Positions 44,733 through 53,947 of a stretch of 64,000 bases of DNA are shown piece by piece. The stretch is from Leptospirales bacterium. GTDB taxonomy: Bacteria > Spirochaetota > Leptospiria > Leptospirales > Leptonemataceae. The notes below the pieces were generated by a model, which was not told the DNA's origin, ran no database searches, and saw only the letters and a list, made by a program, of their open reading frames with translations. The position numbers and the translations under genes were made by a program. The stretch is from assembly GCA_019694655.1 (NCBI GenBank), contig JAIBBN010000011.1, forward strand, positions 35,072-99,071, written 5' to 3'. Each line of letters begins with the position of its first letter. Position 1 is the first letter of the stretch.

Positions 44733-45575
44733 ATGGTTGGACTTCGTAAGCGCAAGGTAGTAAACGTAGCAGCTTTGACATTGAGTTCACTCGCAGCCCT
44801 CCTTGGCGTTTTCTGGCTGATCTTTATTCTGGCTGATGTCCTGCGGCATGGCGTCGCCGCCATTCATTGGGATCTCTTTGCAAATGATCCCGCGCCGGCT
44901 GGCATTACGGGCGGAGGTCTGCGCAATGCTTTTGTAGGTCAGCTGTTGATTACGCTGGCCGCAACTGTTATCGGTGTTCCGCTGGGAGTGCTGGGCGGGA
45001 CCTTTCTGGCAGAATATGGCCGAGGTACACGATTTGCCCGAGCAGTATCCGTGCTCAGTGATCTGATGATTGGCGTACCCTCGATCGTGATAGGCGCTGT
45101 TGTCTATGCGGTGCTGGTAAAGCCTCTCGGTCACTTCAGCGGATGGGCCGGGGCCGTAGCGCTGGCAGTCATCATGATCCCGGTCATCCTTCGAACCACG
45201 GAAAATATGCTGGCGCTTGTTCCCTGGACTTTGCGCGAAGCGGCCTTTGCCCTGGGTGCGCCATACTATCGTGTGATTGTTCAAGTCGTTTACCGCGGCG
45301 CTGCTACCGGAATCTTGACAGGCATTCTTTTGAGTATCTCCCGCGTTGCCGGCGAAACCGCTCCGCTTCTATTCACGTCATTCAACAATAACTTCTACTC
45401 TACCGATATGAGCGCGCCGATGGCGTCCTTGACGGTATCGATTTTCCAATATGCGACCGGCCCCTACGAGGACTGGCACCAGCAGGCCTGGGCGGCGTCG
45501 CTAATCATTTCGCTGGTCATTCTTCTGATCACGGTGGTCGGAAGATTGTACATCAAGATGCGAGGTCAGAAATGA
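44733..45575 (+). CDS. pstA: Phosphate ABC transporter permease PstA
   Basis: 280 residues with six membrane helices. PstA signatures: [42 protein letters not shown], and the coupling helix [16 protein letters not shown], followed by [17 protein letters not shown]. Starts 3 bp after pstC and shares ATGA with pstB, so the operon is translationally coupled. Confidence 0.93.
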   Translation: MVGLRKRKVVNVAALTLSSLAALLGVFWLIFILADVLRHGVAAIHWDLFANDPAPAGITGGGLRNAFVGQLLITLAATVIGVPLGVLGGTFLAEYGRGTRFARAVSVLSDLMIGVPSIVIGAVVYAVLVKPLGHFSGWAGAVALAVIMIPVILRTTENMLALVPWTLREAAFALGAPYYRVIVQVVYRGAATGILTGILLSISRVAGETAPLLFTSFNNNFYSTDMSAPMASLTVSIFQYATGPYEDWHQQAWAASLIISLVILLITVVGRLYIKMRGQK

Positions 45576-46333
45576 GTAATCCTGTGTTTTCCGTACGGGA
45601 CCTTCGCTTTCACTACAGCAGCGGCGGCGAGGCGTTGAAGGGCATCAACCTTCAGGTGGAGCGAAATACAATTACGGCGTTGATGGGGCCTTCAGGATGC
45701 GGCAAGACGACATTCCTGCGCTGTTTCAATCGGATGCATGATCTTTATCCCGGCAATCGATACAGCGGCGAGATTCTTTTCCACGGCGAGAATATCCTGG
45801 AGAAGACAATTGATCCCATCGGTTTGCGCAGCCGCATCGGCATGGTCTTTCAAAAGCCGACGCCATTTCCGATGAGCATTTTCGACAATATCTCTTATGG
45901 ACTCCGTTTGCAACATATTCGCAAGCGCGCCGAAGTCGAAGAGCGCGTGGAGACAGCCCTTCGTCATGCGGCACTCTGGGAAGAGGTGAAGGACAAGCTA
46001 CACGACAGCGCCTATTCGCTCTCCGGGGGACAACAACAACGATTGGTCATAGCCCGGGCCCTGGCGGTAAAGCCAGAGGTGCTGTTGATGGATGAGCCCA
46101 CTTCGGCTCTGGACCCGATCTCCACCGCCAAAATTGAGGAATTGGCCCTTGAACTCAAGAAGGAGGTCACTATCGTAATCGTAACTCATAACCTGCATCA
46201 GGCGGCGCGCGTATCCGATTCTACCGCTTTTTTTGTACTGGGAGAGCTGATCGAATTCGATAAGACTGTTAAGATCTTCACGGCGCCTTCGCAGAAGCTA
46301 ACCGAAGACTATGTGACCGGCCGCTTCGGTTGA
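45572..46333 (+). CDS. pstB: Phosphate ABC transporter ATP-binding protein PstB
   Basis: 253 residues. Walker [11 protein letters not shown]-loop [10 protein letters not shown] (typical of PstB), signature LSGGQQQRL and Walker [14 protein letters not shown] are intact, with H-loop [12 protein letters not shown]. It drives phosphate import through PstCA. Overlaps pstA by ATGA; phoU follows after 38 bp. Confidence 0.95.
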   Translation: MSNPVFSVRDLRFHYSSGGEALKGINLQVERNTITALMGPSGCGKTTFLRCFNRMHDLYPGNRYSGEILFHGENILEKTIDPIGLRSRIGMVFQKPTPFPMSIFDNISYGLRLQHIRKRAEVEERVETALRHAALWEEVKDKLHDSAYSLSGGQQQRLVIARALAVKPEVLLMDEPTSALDPISTAKIEELALELKKEVTIVIVTHNLHQAARVSDSTAFFVLGELIEFDKTVKIFTAPSQKLTEDYVTGRFG

Positions 46334-46371
46334 GGACTTGACTTTTCCTGATTTCTGCCTTAGCGAAAGCT

Positions 46372-46986
46372 ATGTCCCTGCAACCACAACTTGACCGATT
46401 GAAGACTGAGGTCGTGCGGATGGCGCGCAAATGCGAGGCCATCTTCGACGCCTCCATCGAGTGCCTGCAAACCCGCGACGAGGCGAAGATCGACCAGGTT
46501 CGCTCGATGGACCGAGAAATCGATCAAATGGAGCTTGCCGCGGACCGCTTGAGCATGGAAACGCTGGCTTTGCGAGACCCCTACGCTCTGGATTTTCGTT
46601 ACGTTTTCAGCGTCGTCAAGATCATTCATGAGCTGGAACGTGTGGGCGACCAGGCCAAAACCGTAGCCAAATGGTCGAGACGACTGCCGCAACCGGCTGG
46701 CGGGGAGCTGATGTCCCTGGCGGAAAAAACCCGCGAGGCGTTGCGCGAGTCGATCCAGGCCCTGGTCGATCAGGACACGGTCCGCGCCGACCGTGTTATG
46801 CAGCTCGAATTCGACATTGATGAATTGGAAGATCGAATCATCGAATCTTCTCCCAGTCTGGCCGAGGCCTTTATTGCTAAAGCAATCGAGCGCATTGGCG
46901 ACCTGGCCACCAATATTGCTGAAAGCGTCGTCTTTACCGTGAACGCCAGCGATATACGCCACGGACATTTCCAGTCGCGTCCGTAA
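46372..46986 (+). CDS. phoU: Phosphate-signalling protein PhoU
   Basis: 204 residues forming two three-helix bundles. E/D-rich metal motifs of the E-x-x-x-D type are present in both repeats: DPYALDFRYVFSVVKIIHELERVGDQAKTVA and the second repeat's AIERIGDLATNIAE. PhoU links PstB to PhoR and represses the Pho regulon when phosphate is plentiful. Last gene of the pst operon; converges on a lipoprotein gene 5 bp away. Confidence 0.93.
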   Translation: MSLQPQLDRLKTEVVRMARKCEAIFDASIECLQTRDEAKIDQVRSMDREIDQMELAADRLSMETLALRDPYALDFRYVFSVVKIIHELERVGDQAKTVAKWSRRLPQPAGGELMSLAEKTREALRESIQALVDQDTVRADRVMQLEFDIDELEDRIIESSPSLAEAFIAKAIERIGDLATNIAESVVFTVNASDIRHGHFQSRP

Positions 46987-46991
46987 TCAGT

Positions 46992-47954
46992 CTAATGGCC
47001 AACCCGGGCTCGAATCCCGGTCTGGATACGCACCAGCGTGAGGCCTTCGGCGTTCCGCTGACTGGCGCTGGCCAGCAGCCAGCGACCTTGCAACGCGGCG
47101 ACCTGTTGAATGTGAAGCGCCTTCCCGGCGGGAGCGAGCCGTTGACTCAGGCCATCGGCGTCCAGAACAGCAATCGCATCGCCATCCGCAAAGCGAGTTC
47201 GGCCGCTGCGGTCCACGCTGCCAGATGATCCTGATGGCTTTGGGCCAACAAGGCTGATGGCTTCTACAAGTTCCTCCCGTTCGAGACCAGGGCAAAGCGC
47301 CCCAAGCCGCAGGGAATACCAACTGCGACCGCAGCGAGCCCCGTAGTAAACGTACTCCTCCTCATCATCCATACCTACGCTGGCGACGCCGCAGCCAGCT
47401 TCAACAGACTCCCCTTCATCTGCCTCAGCTTCCAGGCTGTCATGCTGATCAAATCTCCGCCAGCTCTGCCGTCCAGGATCATAGGCAACGATAGCGGAAG
47501 AGCCGCGACGCCTGCCGCTATCAGCCACAATCAGACAATCGCTGGAGACGGCCACGTCCGCCGGAATTGCCTCCGGGGAAAGTATCGTTGGCGGAATATC
47601 AATCTTGAACTCTTCCATTCCATCGTCGCTGTCGACGGCGCGTAAACGCCAGCCGCTCCTGTCCTCCGTACGTTGCAGAAGCCACAACCGCTGATCTTCG
47701 GCGCCCCGCAGTGTCGCCGCCCTTGTTTCCGATCCGGGCCAATTGTTCCAGCGCTCGCCATCCCATCGCATCAGGAGGCTGTCGACGTTTTCGCCCACGA
47801 GGGCAAAAATGCGGTCGTCATCGTCGGCAGTGAATTGTCGCATTCCTGCAGGCGCCGGCGCAACCTGCTCAACGACGCCCGGCTTTGTGCAGGCCGCAGC
47901 GGTCGATAGCAGAAGCAGCGAAGCCAAAAGGCGCCGGGTCGTAGATATTTTCAT
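46992..47954 (-). CDS. Lipoprotein of unknown function, repeated beta-strand body
   Basis: 320 residues. The signal peptide LLASLLLLSTAAAC has a lipobox ending A-A-C (C22) at the edge of the accepted range. The body contains repeated W-x-R-W-D / W-x-L-x-x motifs such as LLMRWDGERWNNWPG and PGRQSWRRFDQHD, suggesting a beta-propeller-like fold of about 40-residue blades. Five or more Cys outside the signal could form disulfides. No family recognised. ATG 47954 chosen for the signal peptide. Its start lies on top of a possible start of the divergent HAD gene. Confidence 0.65.
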   Translation of the reverse strand: MKISTTRRLLASLLLLSTAAACTKPGVVEQVAPAPAGMRQFTADDDDRIFALVGENVDSLLMRWDGERWNNWPGSETRAATLRGAEDQRLWLLQRTEDRSGWRLRAVDSDDGMEEFKIDIPPTILSPEAIPADVAVSSDCLIVADSGRRRGSSAIVAYDPGRQSWRRFDQHDSLEAEADEGESVEAGCGVASVGMDDEEEYVYYGARCGRSWYSLRLGALCPGLEREELVEAISLVGPKPSGSSGSVDRSGRTRFADGDAIAVLDADGLSQRLAPAGKALHIQQVAALQGRWLLASASQRNAEGLTLVRIQTGIRARVGH

Positions 47955-47991
47955 GTATATCTCCAGACGAACAGCAAAGCAAACGCGCCGC

Positions 47992-48639
47992 ATGGTTGTC
48001 TTTGACCTCGATGGCGCTCTGGTGGATTCGTTGAAAGACCTTTGCTCTTCTGTCAATCGTGCATTGAATGAATTTCAGCGGTCGCCGCTGTCGCCGATCC
48101 AGATTCAAGGATACCTTGGCGGCGGTGGCCGGCAGTTGATCGCGGCGGCAGCAACGCATAGCGAACCCGCTGCGGCGGATTTGATTGAGCAAATCTATCG
48201 GGTCTACCTGCGTGTTTATCGGCAGCAACTAGCGGTGCATACTCGCGCCTATGCCGGATTGGGATACTGGCTGCATCAGAGGCCCTGCTCGTTGGCAGTT
48301 GGCGTCTTGACGAATAAGGCTGGTGAGGCAGCGCGACTGCTCCTGGCTCGCATCCATTTGCTTCGCACTCTTGATTTCGTAATTGGCGCGGGCGACGGCT
48401 TTGCTCTAAAGCCGTCGTCACAGGCTCTCGAACACCTGCTCCGCAGGTATCAGCTCAGCCGCGATTGCTGTATGGTAGTCGGCGATCACCATACCGACTT
48501 GCGCAGCGCAGCGGCGGTGGGTTGCCGACGGGTTTTCTGCGAGTACGGTTACGGCCAGTCTGATCGAATCGCCGCCCAGGCCAGCGTAGGCACGCCTCAG
48601 GAATTGGTCGCGATTCTGCACCGCTTCGGCGCGCCTTGA
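47992..48639 (+). CDS. HAD-superfamily hydrolase (phosphoglycolate phosphatase-like)
   Basis: 215 residues from ATG 47992. Motif I reads VFDLDGALVDSLKDL: the canonical D-x-D-G-T has Ala instead of Thr. Motif II is VLTNKAGEAA, motif III Lys sits in FALKPSSQAL, and motif IV is MVVGDHHTDLRSA. The cap lies between motifs I and II, as in Gph. An earlier in-frame ATG at 47953 would overlap the start of the divergent lipoprotein. The Thr-to-Ala change is non-catalytic but unusual. Confidence 0.8.
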   Translation: MVVFDLDGALVDSLKDLCSSVNRALNEFQRSPLSPIQIQGYLGGGGRQLIAAAATHSEPAAADLIEQIYRVYLRVYRQQLAVHTRAYAGLGYWLHQRPCSLAVGVLTNKAGEAARLLLARIHLLRTLDFVIGAGDGFALKPSSQALEHLLRRYQLSRDCCMVVGDHHTDLRSAAAVGCRRVFCEYGYGQSDRIAAQASVGTPQELVAILHRFGAP

Positions 48640-48710
48640 TTTCACCTATCGCGCCTTTTTCTTGTCGATCGTCGCAGATTGCGAAACTTGGAAAAAAGGA
48701 GGAGCTGTCC

Positions 48711-50141
48711 ATGGACTTTGCTCGCCCTGCAGCCCGCCGGATTGATCCGGCCCAGGCCGCCCTGCCGCCGCTCGACCTTCCGAAAAAGCCAACCTATTTG
48801 CGCCTCGCAGAAAGTGCGGACTTCTATGGCCTCTTTCTCACCATCGAACGCCGTAATGATTGCTGCTTTCTTCTGGAGAGCGCCGGCGAAAATGGCGGGG
48901 ATGCCCGCTATTCGGTGATGGGCTTTGACCCGCTCTATCACTTTGAAGCCAGGACTGGCGAACTACGCTGGCGGCGCCGCGATGGAGTCGCCGGCCATAC
49001 GAGAACAGAAAATCCATACCGTACACTCGCTTCGTGGACTCCGCAAAACATTATCGCGCGACTCTATGCCGGCGGGTTGGTCGGATACCTGGGCTATGAA
49101 GCCTCAATGTTCTTCGAACCAGCGTTGAAGCTTCAGGAGCATCCCGATTTTCCCCCGCTGGAATTCGGACTCTATCTCGATGGATTGATCCTGGATAAGA
49201 TGACAGGCGAGCTCTACTATTTTCATTTCGGCGAGGATCGCTCCGGGCAGGTGCGCGAGTGGCTGCGTTGCCAGAACACGGGCCCCGAGAAGCTCAATGC
49301 TCGCCGCATTGGCTTTAGCCGCAGTCCTGAACAGCACGCTGCCATGGTCAAAGGCGCCAGGCAGGAGATCATTGCCGGCAATACCTTCCAGTGCCAGATC
49401 GGATTTCAAGAGGACTACGAAATCGAAGGAGATGTCATCGCCTTTTACGACGCACTACGCCAGGTCAGCCCGTCGCCTTATCTCTTCTATATGAAATTCG
49501 GCGGACGTCGTTTGATCGGCGCCAGTCCGGAGCTGGTTTTCCAATTGAGACAGGGCGAGATGGAGACCTATCCGCTTGCCGGAACAACGCGGCGCGGCGT
49601 AACCACTGACGAAGATTTACGCCTCGCCCGCGCCTTGCTCAATGATCCCAAAGAAATCGCCGAACACAACATGCTGGTAGATTTGCACCGCAACGACCTG
49701 GGCCGGGTCGCTCGTTTTGGAACGGTTAAGGTACGCCGACTGATGGATGCGCGCAAATTCAGCCACGTACAGCACATCTCCAGCGAGGTCGTGGGCATTA
49801 TTCGCAAGGATATCGATATGTTCGACGGACTTGCCTCGGTTTTTCCGGCCGGGACGCTGTCCGGAGCGCCTAAGATTGAATCGATGCGGATCATTGATCG
49901 CCTGGAGCAATCCCCGCGCGGACCCTACGGCGGGGCGGTGGGCCACTTCGGCTTGAATGGCGACTGCATCTTCGCCATTCCCATTCGAACGCTTTTTGTC
50001 TCCGACAACCGCGCCTTTGCGCGAGCCTCTGGCGGGATCGTTTATGATTCCCAGATCGATGCCGAATATCAGGAACTGATGAACAAACTAGCCGCTGTTC
50101 GCAAAACTATGCAGCGATTTACCGCGGAGCCGATGTCATGA
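48711..50141 (+). CDS. trpE: Anthranilate synthase component I
   Basis: 476 residues. Makes anthranilate from chorismate with the TrpG amidotransferase. FLLESAGENGGDARYSVMGFDP holds the L-L-E-S feedback (tryptophan) site. The C-terminal chorismate-binding half carries AEHNMLVDLHRNDLGRVA, FPAGTLSGAPKIESM and YGGAVGHFGLNGD. The LLES site favours TrpE over PabB. ATG 48711 is fixed by AAGGAGG just upstream. Coupled to trpG by ATGA. The rest of the trp genes are absent from the window. Confidence 0.9.
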   Translation: MDFARPAARRIDPAQAALPPLDLPKKPTYLRLAESADFYGLFLTIERRNDCCFLLESAGENGGDARYSVMGFDPLYHFEARTGELRWRRRDGVAGHTRTENPYRTLASWTPQNIIARLYAGGLVGYLGYEASMFFEPALKLQEHPDFPPLEFGLYLDGLILDKMTGELYYFHFGEDRSGQVREWLRCQNTGPEKLNARRIGFSRSPEQHAAMVKGARQEIIAGNTFQCQIGFQEDYEIEGDVIAFYDALRQVSPSPYLFYMKFGGRRLIGASPELVFQLRQGEMETYPLAGTTRRGVTTDEDLRLARALLNDPKEIAEHNMLVDLHRNDLGRVARFGTVKVRRLMDARKFSHVQHISSEVVGIIRKDIDMFDGLASVFPAGTLSGAPKIESMRIIDRLEQSPRGPYGGAVGHFGLNGDCIFAIPIRTLFVSDNRAFARASGGIVYDSQIDAEYQELMNKLAAVRKTMQRFTAEPMS

Positions 50142-50776
50142 AAGTCCTGATCATTGATAACTATGATTCGTTCACTTACAATCTCTACCAGTATGCCGGC
50201 GAGTTGCTGGAAGATCGACTGCAGACCCGTTTCCAGCTGGATGTCTTCCGAAATGATGCCATTAGCCTGCAGCAAATTGAAGCAGCTGGCTACAATCGGT
50301 TGATTCTCTCTCCGGGACCTGGCGAGCCCTCAGATCCCGCTTACTTTGGCATTTGCGCCGACATCCTTCGAGGTCCGGCGCAACAGATTCCACTTTTGGG
50401 CGTCTGTTTGGGCATGCAGGGCATGGCCTTTGCCTATGGCGGTCGCGTAGTCCGTGCGCATGTTCCCATGCATGGAAAGACCTCAGCGATCCGGCATGAT
50501 GGACGGGGAGTCTTTGAAGGCCTCCCGACTCCGTTAACCGTGATGCGCTACCACAGCTTGATTGTTGAACAAGCTACCCTGCCGGAGTGCTTCGAAGTGA
50601 GCGCCACGGCGGAGAGCGAAGGAGGCCCCGCTGAACTGATGGGTATTCGCCATCGAAGTTTTCCCATTGAGGGTATTCAGTTTCATCCGGAGTCATTTGC
50701 TACCGAAGCCGGCATGCAGATGGTGGCCAATTTCCTGTTTCAAGCTGCGCCAGTTCAATCGCCTCATTCGGCGTAG
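50138..50776 (+). CDS. trpG: Anthranilate synthase glutamine amidotransferase component II
   Basis: 212 residues. Class I glutaminase domain: DNYDSFTYNLYQY at the N-terminus, oxyanion LSPGPGEPSD, nucleophile Cys in LGVCLGMQ, and His-Glu in FHPESFAT. It supplies ammonia to TrpE, with which it shares ATGA. It could also serve PabB (TrpG/PabA dual use). The 3' end overlaps the convergent exported-protein gene by 13 bp. Confidence 0.93.
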   Translation: MKVLIIDNYDSFTYNLYQYAGELLEDRLQTRFQLDVFRNDAISLQQIEAAGYNRLILSPGPGEPSDPAYFGICADILRGPAQQIPLLGVCLGMQGMAFAYGGRVVRAHVPMHGKTSAIRHDGRGVFEGLPTPLTVMRYHSLIVEQATLPECFEVSATAESEGGPAELMGIRHRSFPIEGIQFHPESFATEAGMQMVANFLFQAAPVQSPHSA

Positions 50777-51528
50777 CTGTATTCCAGTCGGCGTTCCAGA
50801 CGCCACTCGTCGCCCGTCCGTTTGAAGTAGGCTAAGCTGAGCAAGCGACCGCGCGGATCGTAACTATGATCGCAGCGGCCTGCGCCTGCGGCGCTTTTGC
50901 GGAGGCGCCTGCTGATGCGACCGGCGCTATCATACAGCAACTCCAGTTCATAAATCATCTCGCCATCGGCGGTACTTGATCGTATGGAACGCAGACGACC
51001 GTTCTCATATTCAAATGAAAATTCGTCGTGCTCTCTCCCCACCCACTCGGCGCCGCCCGTCAGTAGATTATCGCGGTAACGGTATTCAATGCGCGCCTGC
51101 AATCGGCCGCTTCCGTCTCTGCGCAGGACTCCGATCAATTTACCGTTGCGGTAGGAGTACTCATTCTGCGCTGCCGTCTGCCCATGTGCGTCGCGGAGCG
51201 TTTCCAGCTTCAGCTGTCCCTGTTCGTAGCGGAACTCGGTGTGGCCGCGGAGGGAGCCATCCGGCCCTTCGTATCGTTCACTTTGCAGCTGGCCGCTGGC
51301 GTCATAGTTCAGGACCGCAACGCTCTCCCGATTTCCGGCGGCGTCCACGGCTGTAATCCGCACGGCTCCGCGCGCTGCATCGCGAAGCAGCAGTCGATCC
51401 AGCGGTTGCCAGCCCGCTTCCTGGGCCGCGACGGCAGGAACATGGATCGTCAGAAGCGCCAGGAACGAGAGGGTGAGTCTGGAGCAGCGCAATACGCGGC
51501 GACCGAAACATCGGGAATGAAGGTGCAT
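50764..51528 (-). CDS. Exported protein with RHS/YD-like repeats
   Basis: 254 residues. Signal peptide LTLSFLALLTIHVPAVAAQ. The mature part is built from about 20-residue repeats of the Y-D-x-x-G-R-L type (for example YDASGQLQSERYEGPDG, YENGRLRSIRS, YDSAGRISRRL, YDPRGRLLSLAY), as in RHS/YD-repeat and YwqK-like proteins, forming a beta sheet or helix. No toxin or protease tail follows, so it is a short structural or carbohydrate-contact protein rather than a polymorphic toxin. Function unknown. Confidence 0.7.
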   Translation of the reverse strand: MHLHSRCFGRRVLRCSRLTLSFLALLTIHVPAVAAQEAGWQPLDRLLLRDAARGAVRITAVDAAGNRESVAVLNYDASGQLQSERYEGPDGSLRGHTEFRYEQGQLKLETLRDAHGQTAAQNEYSYRNGKLIGVLRRDGSGRLQARIEYRYRDNLLTGGAEWVGREHDEFSFEYENGRLRSIRSSTADGEMIYELELLYDSAGRISRRLRKSAAGAGRCDHSYDPRGRLLSLAYFKRTGDEWRLERRLEYSYAE

Positions 51529-51598
51529 GCTAGTCCTATTGTCGGAGTTTATTGGAAGAAGTAAATGCCAGAGAGCGCCCCAGGAAAAAAACAGCGGG

Positions 51599-52330
51599 AT
51601 GGATTTGATAGGAATGCTTGAGCAACGGGGCCTTGAAGTTTCGTCAGCACTGTCGACCGCACTGGACTGGAAGGCGCTGGCTCTTTACTATCAGTTCCTT
51701 GAAGAGAACAACGAACGCGGCGGGTTTTTCTCCCGCAACGATTCTACCCGGATACTTGATCGCCACCTGTTCGAATGCGCCGTCTCGGCATTCCATGCCC
51801 TGGACCGCTGCCCGCAATACGGGATAGTTGTTTCACGTGAAACCAGGGTTCTCGATGCCGGGGCCGGCCCTGGGCTGCCGGGTATGGCCTTCGCGGCGCA
51901 CCGACTGAGGCCTGCTGTCACCCTGGTCGATTCTTCGCGGCGGCGCCTTTCGCTGCTTGAAGACTGGCTGCAGACCACGGACACGTTTTCCAACGTGCGG
52001 ACCTGCTACGCGCGCGTGGAAGAGCTGAAGGGGACTTTTGACCTGGCGCTGGTAAGAGCCCTTCTCCCCTTTCCCGCTTCGCTGGAATTGCTCTGCCGTG
52101 TCGTCCGAATTGGCGGCGCAGCCATCGTGTTTCATGGTCTTGCACCAACGGATCCCCGGCGCCACGCCTACTTGAAAAAGCTGGGTTTTGTTTCCTGTGA
52201 AACAATCGTTCTTCCCGAACTGCAATCACTTGGACAGCGAAACCTGGGAATCTACTTGAAGGAAGCCCCCGCAAGCCGAGGCTATCCACGAACCTGGCGG
52301 CAAATCAAGGACTCAGTTCGCAAATGGTAA
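51599..52330 (+). CDS. rsmG: 16S rRNA (guanine527-N7)-methyltransferase
   Basis: 243 residues. SAM-dependent Rossmann methyltransferase that modifies G527 of 16S rRNA. The SAM motif [15 protein letters not shown] is a clear RsmG glycine loop, followed by [17 protein letters not shown] and the VRALLPF segment (usually V-x-R-A). ATG 51599 is chosen because the fold begins there; an ATG at 51527 is in-frame. Two parS-like sites fall within the gene. Its end overlaps parA by 7 bp, giving the conserved rsmG-parA-parB order. Confidence 0.88.
   Translation: MDLIGMLEQRGLEVSSALSTALDWKALALYYQFLEENNERGGFFSRNDSTRILDRHLFECAVSAFHALDRCPQYGIVVSRETRVLDAGAGPGLPGMAFAAHRLRPAVTLVDSSRRRLSLLEDWLQTTDTFSNVRTCYARVEELKGTFDLALVRALLPFPASLELLCRVVRIGGAAIVFHGLAPTDPRRHAYLKKLGFVSCETIVLPELQSLGQRNLGIYLKEAPASRGYPRTWRQIKDSVRKW
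51829..51844. promoter_or_regulatory. parS site (ParB-binding), site 1
   Basis: TGTTTCACGTGAAACC matches the bacterial parS consensus TGTTTCACGTGAAACA at 15 of 16 positions, including the full TTTCACGTGAAA palindrome. It lies inside rsmG about 480 bp before parA, the usual location near the chromosome origin. Confidence 0.9.
52189..52204. promoter_or_regulatory. parS-like site, site 2
   Basis: TGTTTCCTGTGAAACA matches the parS consensus at 14 of 16 positions; the two mismatches are in the central C-G-rich step (AC to CT). It lies 345 bp downstream of site 1, also inside rsmG. Weaker than site 1; it could be a lower-affinity ParB site. Confidence 0.65.
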
Positions 52331-53085
52331 AAGTAATCGCACTGGCCAACCAAAAGGGCGGCGTCGGCAAGACCACCACAGCGGTGAATCTGGCCGCTTA
52401 TCTGGCGCGGATGGGGAAAACTATCCTGCTCGTTGACGTCGACCCGCAGGGAAATGCCAGTTCCGGATTGGGGCTGGACATTCATGCGCTGCAGCATACC
52501 ACCTATGAAGTGCTGGTCGGTGAGATTTCCGCTGCCGAGGCCGTCACCGCCAGCGCGATCCCGGGTCTTTCCATTCTTCCGGCCAACGTCAATCTCTCCG
52601 GCGTGGAAGTGGACATGCTGGAAATGACTGAGCGCGAATATGTACTCAAGAAGGCGCTCCAGCAAGTTGCGCCGCGCTACGACGCGGTCTTGATCGACTG
52701 TCCGCCCAATCTCGGCATCCTCACGCTCAATGCACTCTGCGCGGCCAGTCATGTGATGATCACCCTGCAAACTGAATACTACGCGCTGGAAGGTCTAACC
52801 CAATTGATGAAGGTCATCGGACTGGTGCAGAAATCGCTGAATCCGGAATTGCAACTGGACGGAGTCGTACTTACAATGTTCGATCAGCGCACCAGCCTGG
52901 CCAATCAGGTTGTCGACGACGTCCGCAACCACTTTGGCGATCGAGTTTATCAGAGTATCATTCCGCGTAACGTTAAGCTCAGCGAAGCCCCCTCCTTTGG
53001 GAAATTTATCGGAGAATACGCACCCGAATCAGCGGGCGCCCGCGCCTACGAAGCGCTGGCTCAGGAGGTAGCGTCCCGTGGCTAA
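52324..53085 (+). CDS. parA: Chromosome-partitioning ATPase ParA (Soj)
   Basis: 253 residues. Deviant Walker [10 protein letters not shown], Walker A' [12 protein letters not shown] and Walker [13 protein letters not shown] identify chromosomal ParA/Soj. There is no N-terminal DNA-binding extension, as in type Ib. Dimerises on DNA with ATP and is stimulated by ParB bound at parS, separating the replicated origins. ATG 52324 overlaps rsmG by 7 bp; parB follows with an 8-bp overlap. Confidence 0.95.
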   Translation: MVKVIALANQKGGVGKTTTAVNLAAYLARMGKTILLVDVDPQGNASSGLGLDIHALQHTTYEVLVGEISAAEAVTASAIPGLSILPANVNLSGVEVDMLEMTEREYVLKKALQQVAPRYDAVLIDCPPNLGILTLNALCAASHVMITLQTEYYALEGLTQLMKVIGLVQKSLNPELQLDGVVLTMFDQRTSLANQVVDDVRNHFGDRVYQSIIPRNVKLSEAPSFGKFIGEYAPESAGARAYEALAQEVASRG

Positions 53086-53947
53086 GAAGACGCTCGGCAG
53101 AGGCCTTTCCAATTTGATTCCCGGCATGGAACAGGCCGGCCAGGCCGTGGTCCGCGACAATGCGAACTACATTGAGTTGCCGCTGGACGAGATCTCGGCA
53201 AATCCCAACCAACCGCGAAAGCGCTTCAATGACGAGGATCTCCGCGAGCTGGCGCGCACGCTGCATTCCGTAGGACTGATCGAGCCGGTGGTTGTCCGAA
53301 AAATCGGCGACCGATTTCAACTGATCTCTGGCGAGCGTCGCTGGCGCGCTGCCCGATTGGCCGGCTTCAAAAAGATTCCGGCTGTGATCAAACAAGTCAA
53401 CGATCTCCAGGCGCTGGAGATGGGCATCATTGAAAATATCCAGCGCGAGGAGCTCAATGCCGTGGAAGAAGCGCGAGCCTACGACTTCTGGATGACCCAC
53501 ACCGGACGCAAAGCCAGCGACCTCGCCGAGCTGGTCGGCAAGGACCGGACGACGATTACCAATCTAGTGCGCTTGCTCAAATTGCCCGAAGAGATTCTCG
53601 CCCTGCTCGAAACCGGCGCGATCCTTCCAGGTCAAGCGCGTCCATTGCTTGCGATCGGCGATCGCAAGACTCTACTGGGACTTGCTGCCAGAATCTCGCG
53701 CGAAGCCTGGACCGCGAGAAAAGTCGAGGAATCAGTAGCACGATTGACGGAAAGCACAGCGCCAGCTGGACGAAAAAACTCAAGCCGCAAGGATGCCAAT
53801 GTCCGCCAGCTGGAAGACAAACTGCGAGCCCGATTGGGCGCCCGAGTTCGAGTAGCTCACAAGAAGGGCGGGGCCGGCGCCATTACCATCCAATACCAGA
53901 ATCTTGAAGATCTCGATCGCCTGCTGGAACTACTCCGCGTCCGTTGA
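53078..53947 (+). CDS. parB: Chromosome-partitioning protein ParB (Spo0J)
   Basis: 289 residues. N-terminal [17 protein letters not shown] then [17 protein letters not shown], the Arg-rich CTP-binding patch of ParB clamps. The central [17 protein letters not shown] begins the parS-binding helix-turn-helix domain, and the C-terminal dimerisation domain ends at LELLRVR. It loads at parS and spreads by CTP hydrolysis. Its targets are plausibly the two parS-like sites 1-1.2 kb upstream. Confidence 0.95.
   Translation: MAKKTLGRGLSNLIPGMEQAGQAVVRDNANYIELPLDEISANPNQPRKRFNDEDLRELARTLHSVGLIEPVVVRKIGDRFQLISGERRWRAARLAGFKKIPAVIKQVNDLQALEMGIIENIQREELNAVEEARAYDFWMTHTGRKASDLAELVGKDRTTITNLVRLLKLPEEILALLETGAILPGQARPLLAIGDRKTLLGLAARISREAWTARKVEESVARLTESTAPAGRKNSSRKDANVRQLEDKLRARLGARVRVAHKKGGAGAITIQYQNLEDLDRLLELLRVR

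Noticed and set aside
50764..51528. RHS-like protein as a polymorphic toxin or effector
   Set aside because: It is only 254 residues, has a signal peptide and repeats to its end, with no C-terminal toxin domain and no immunity gene beside it.
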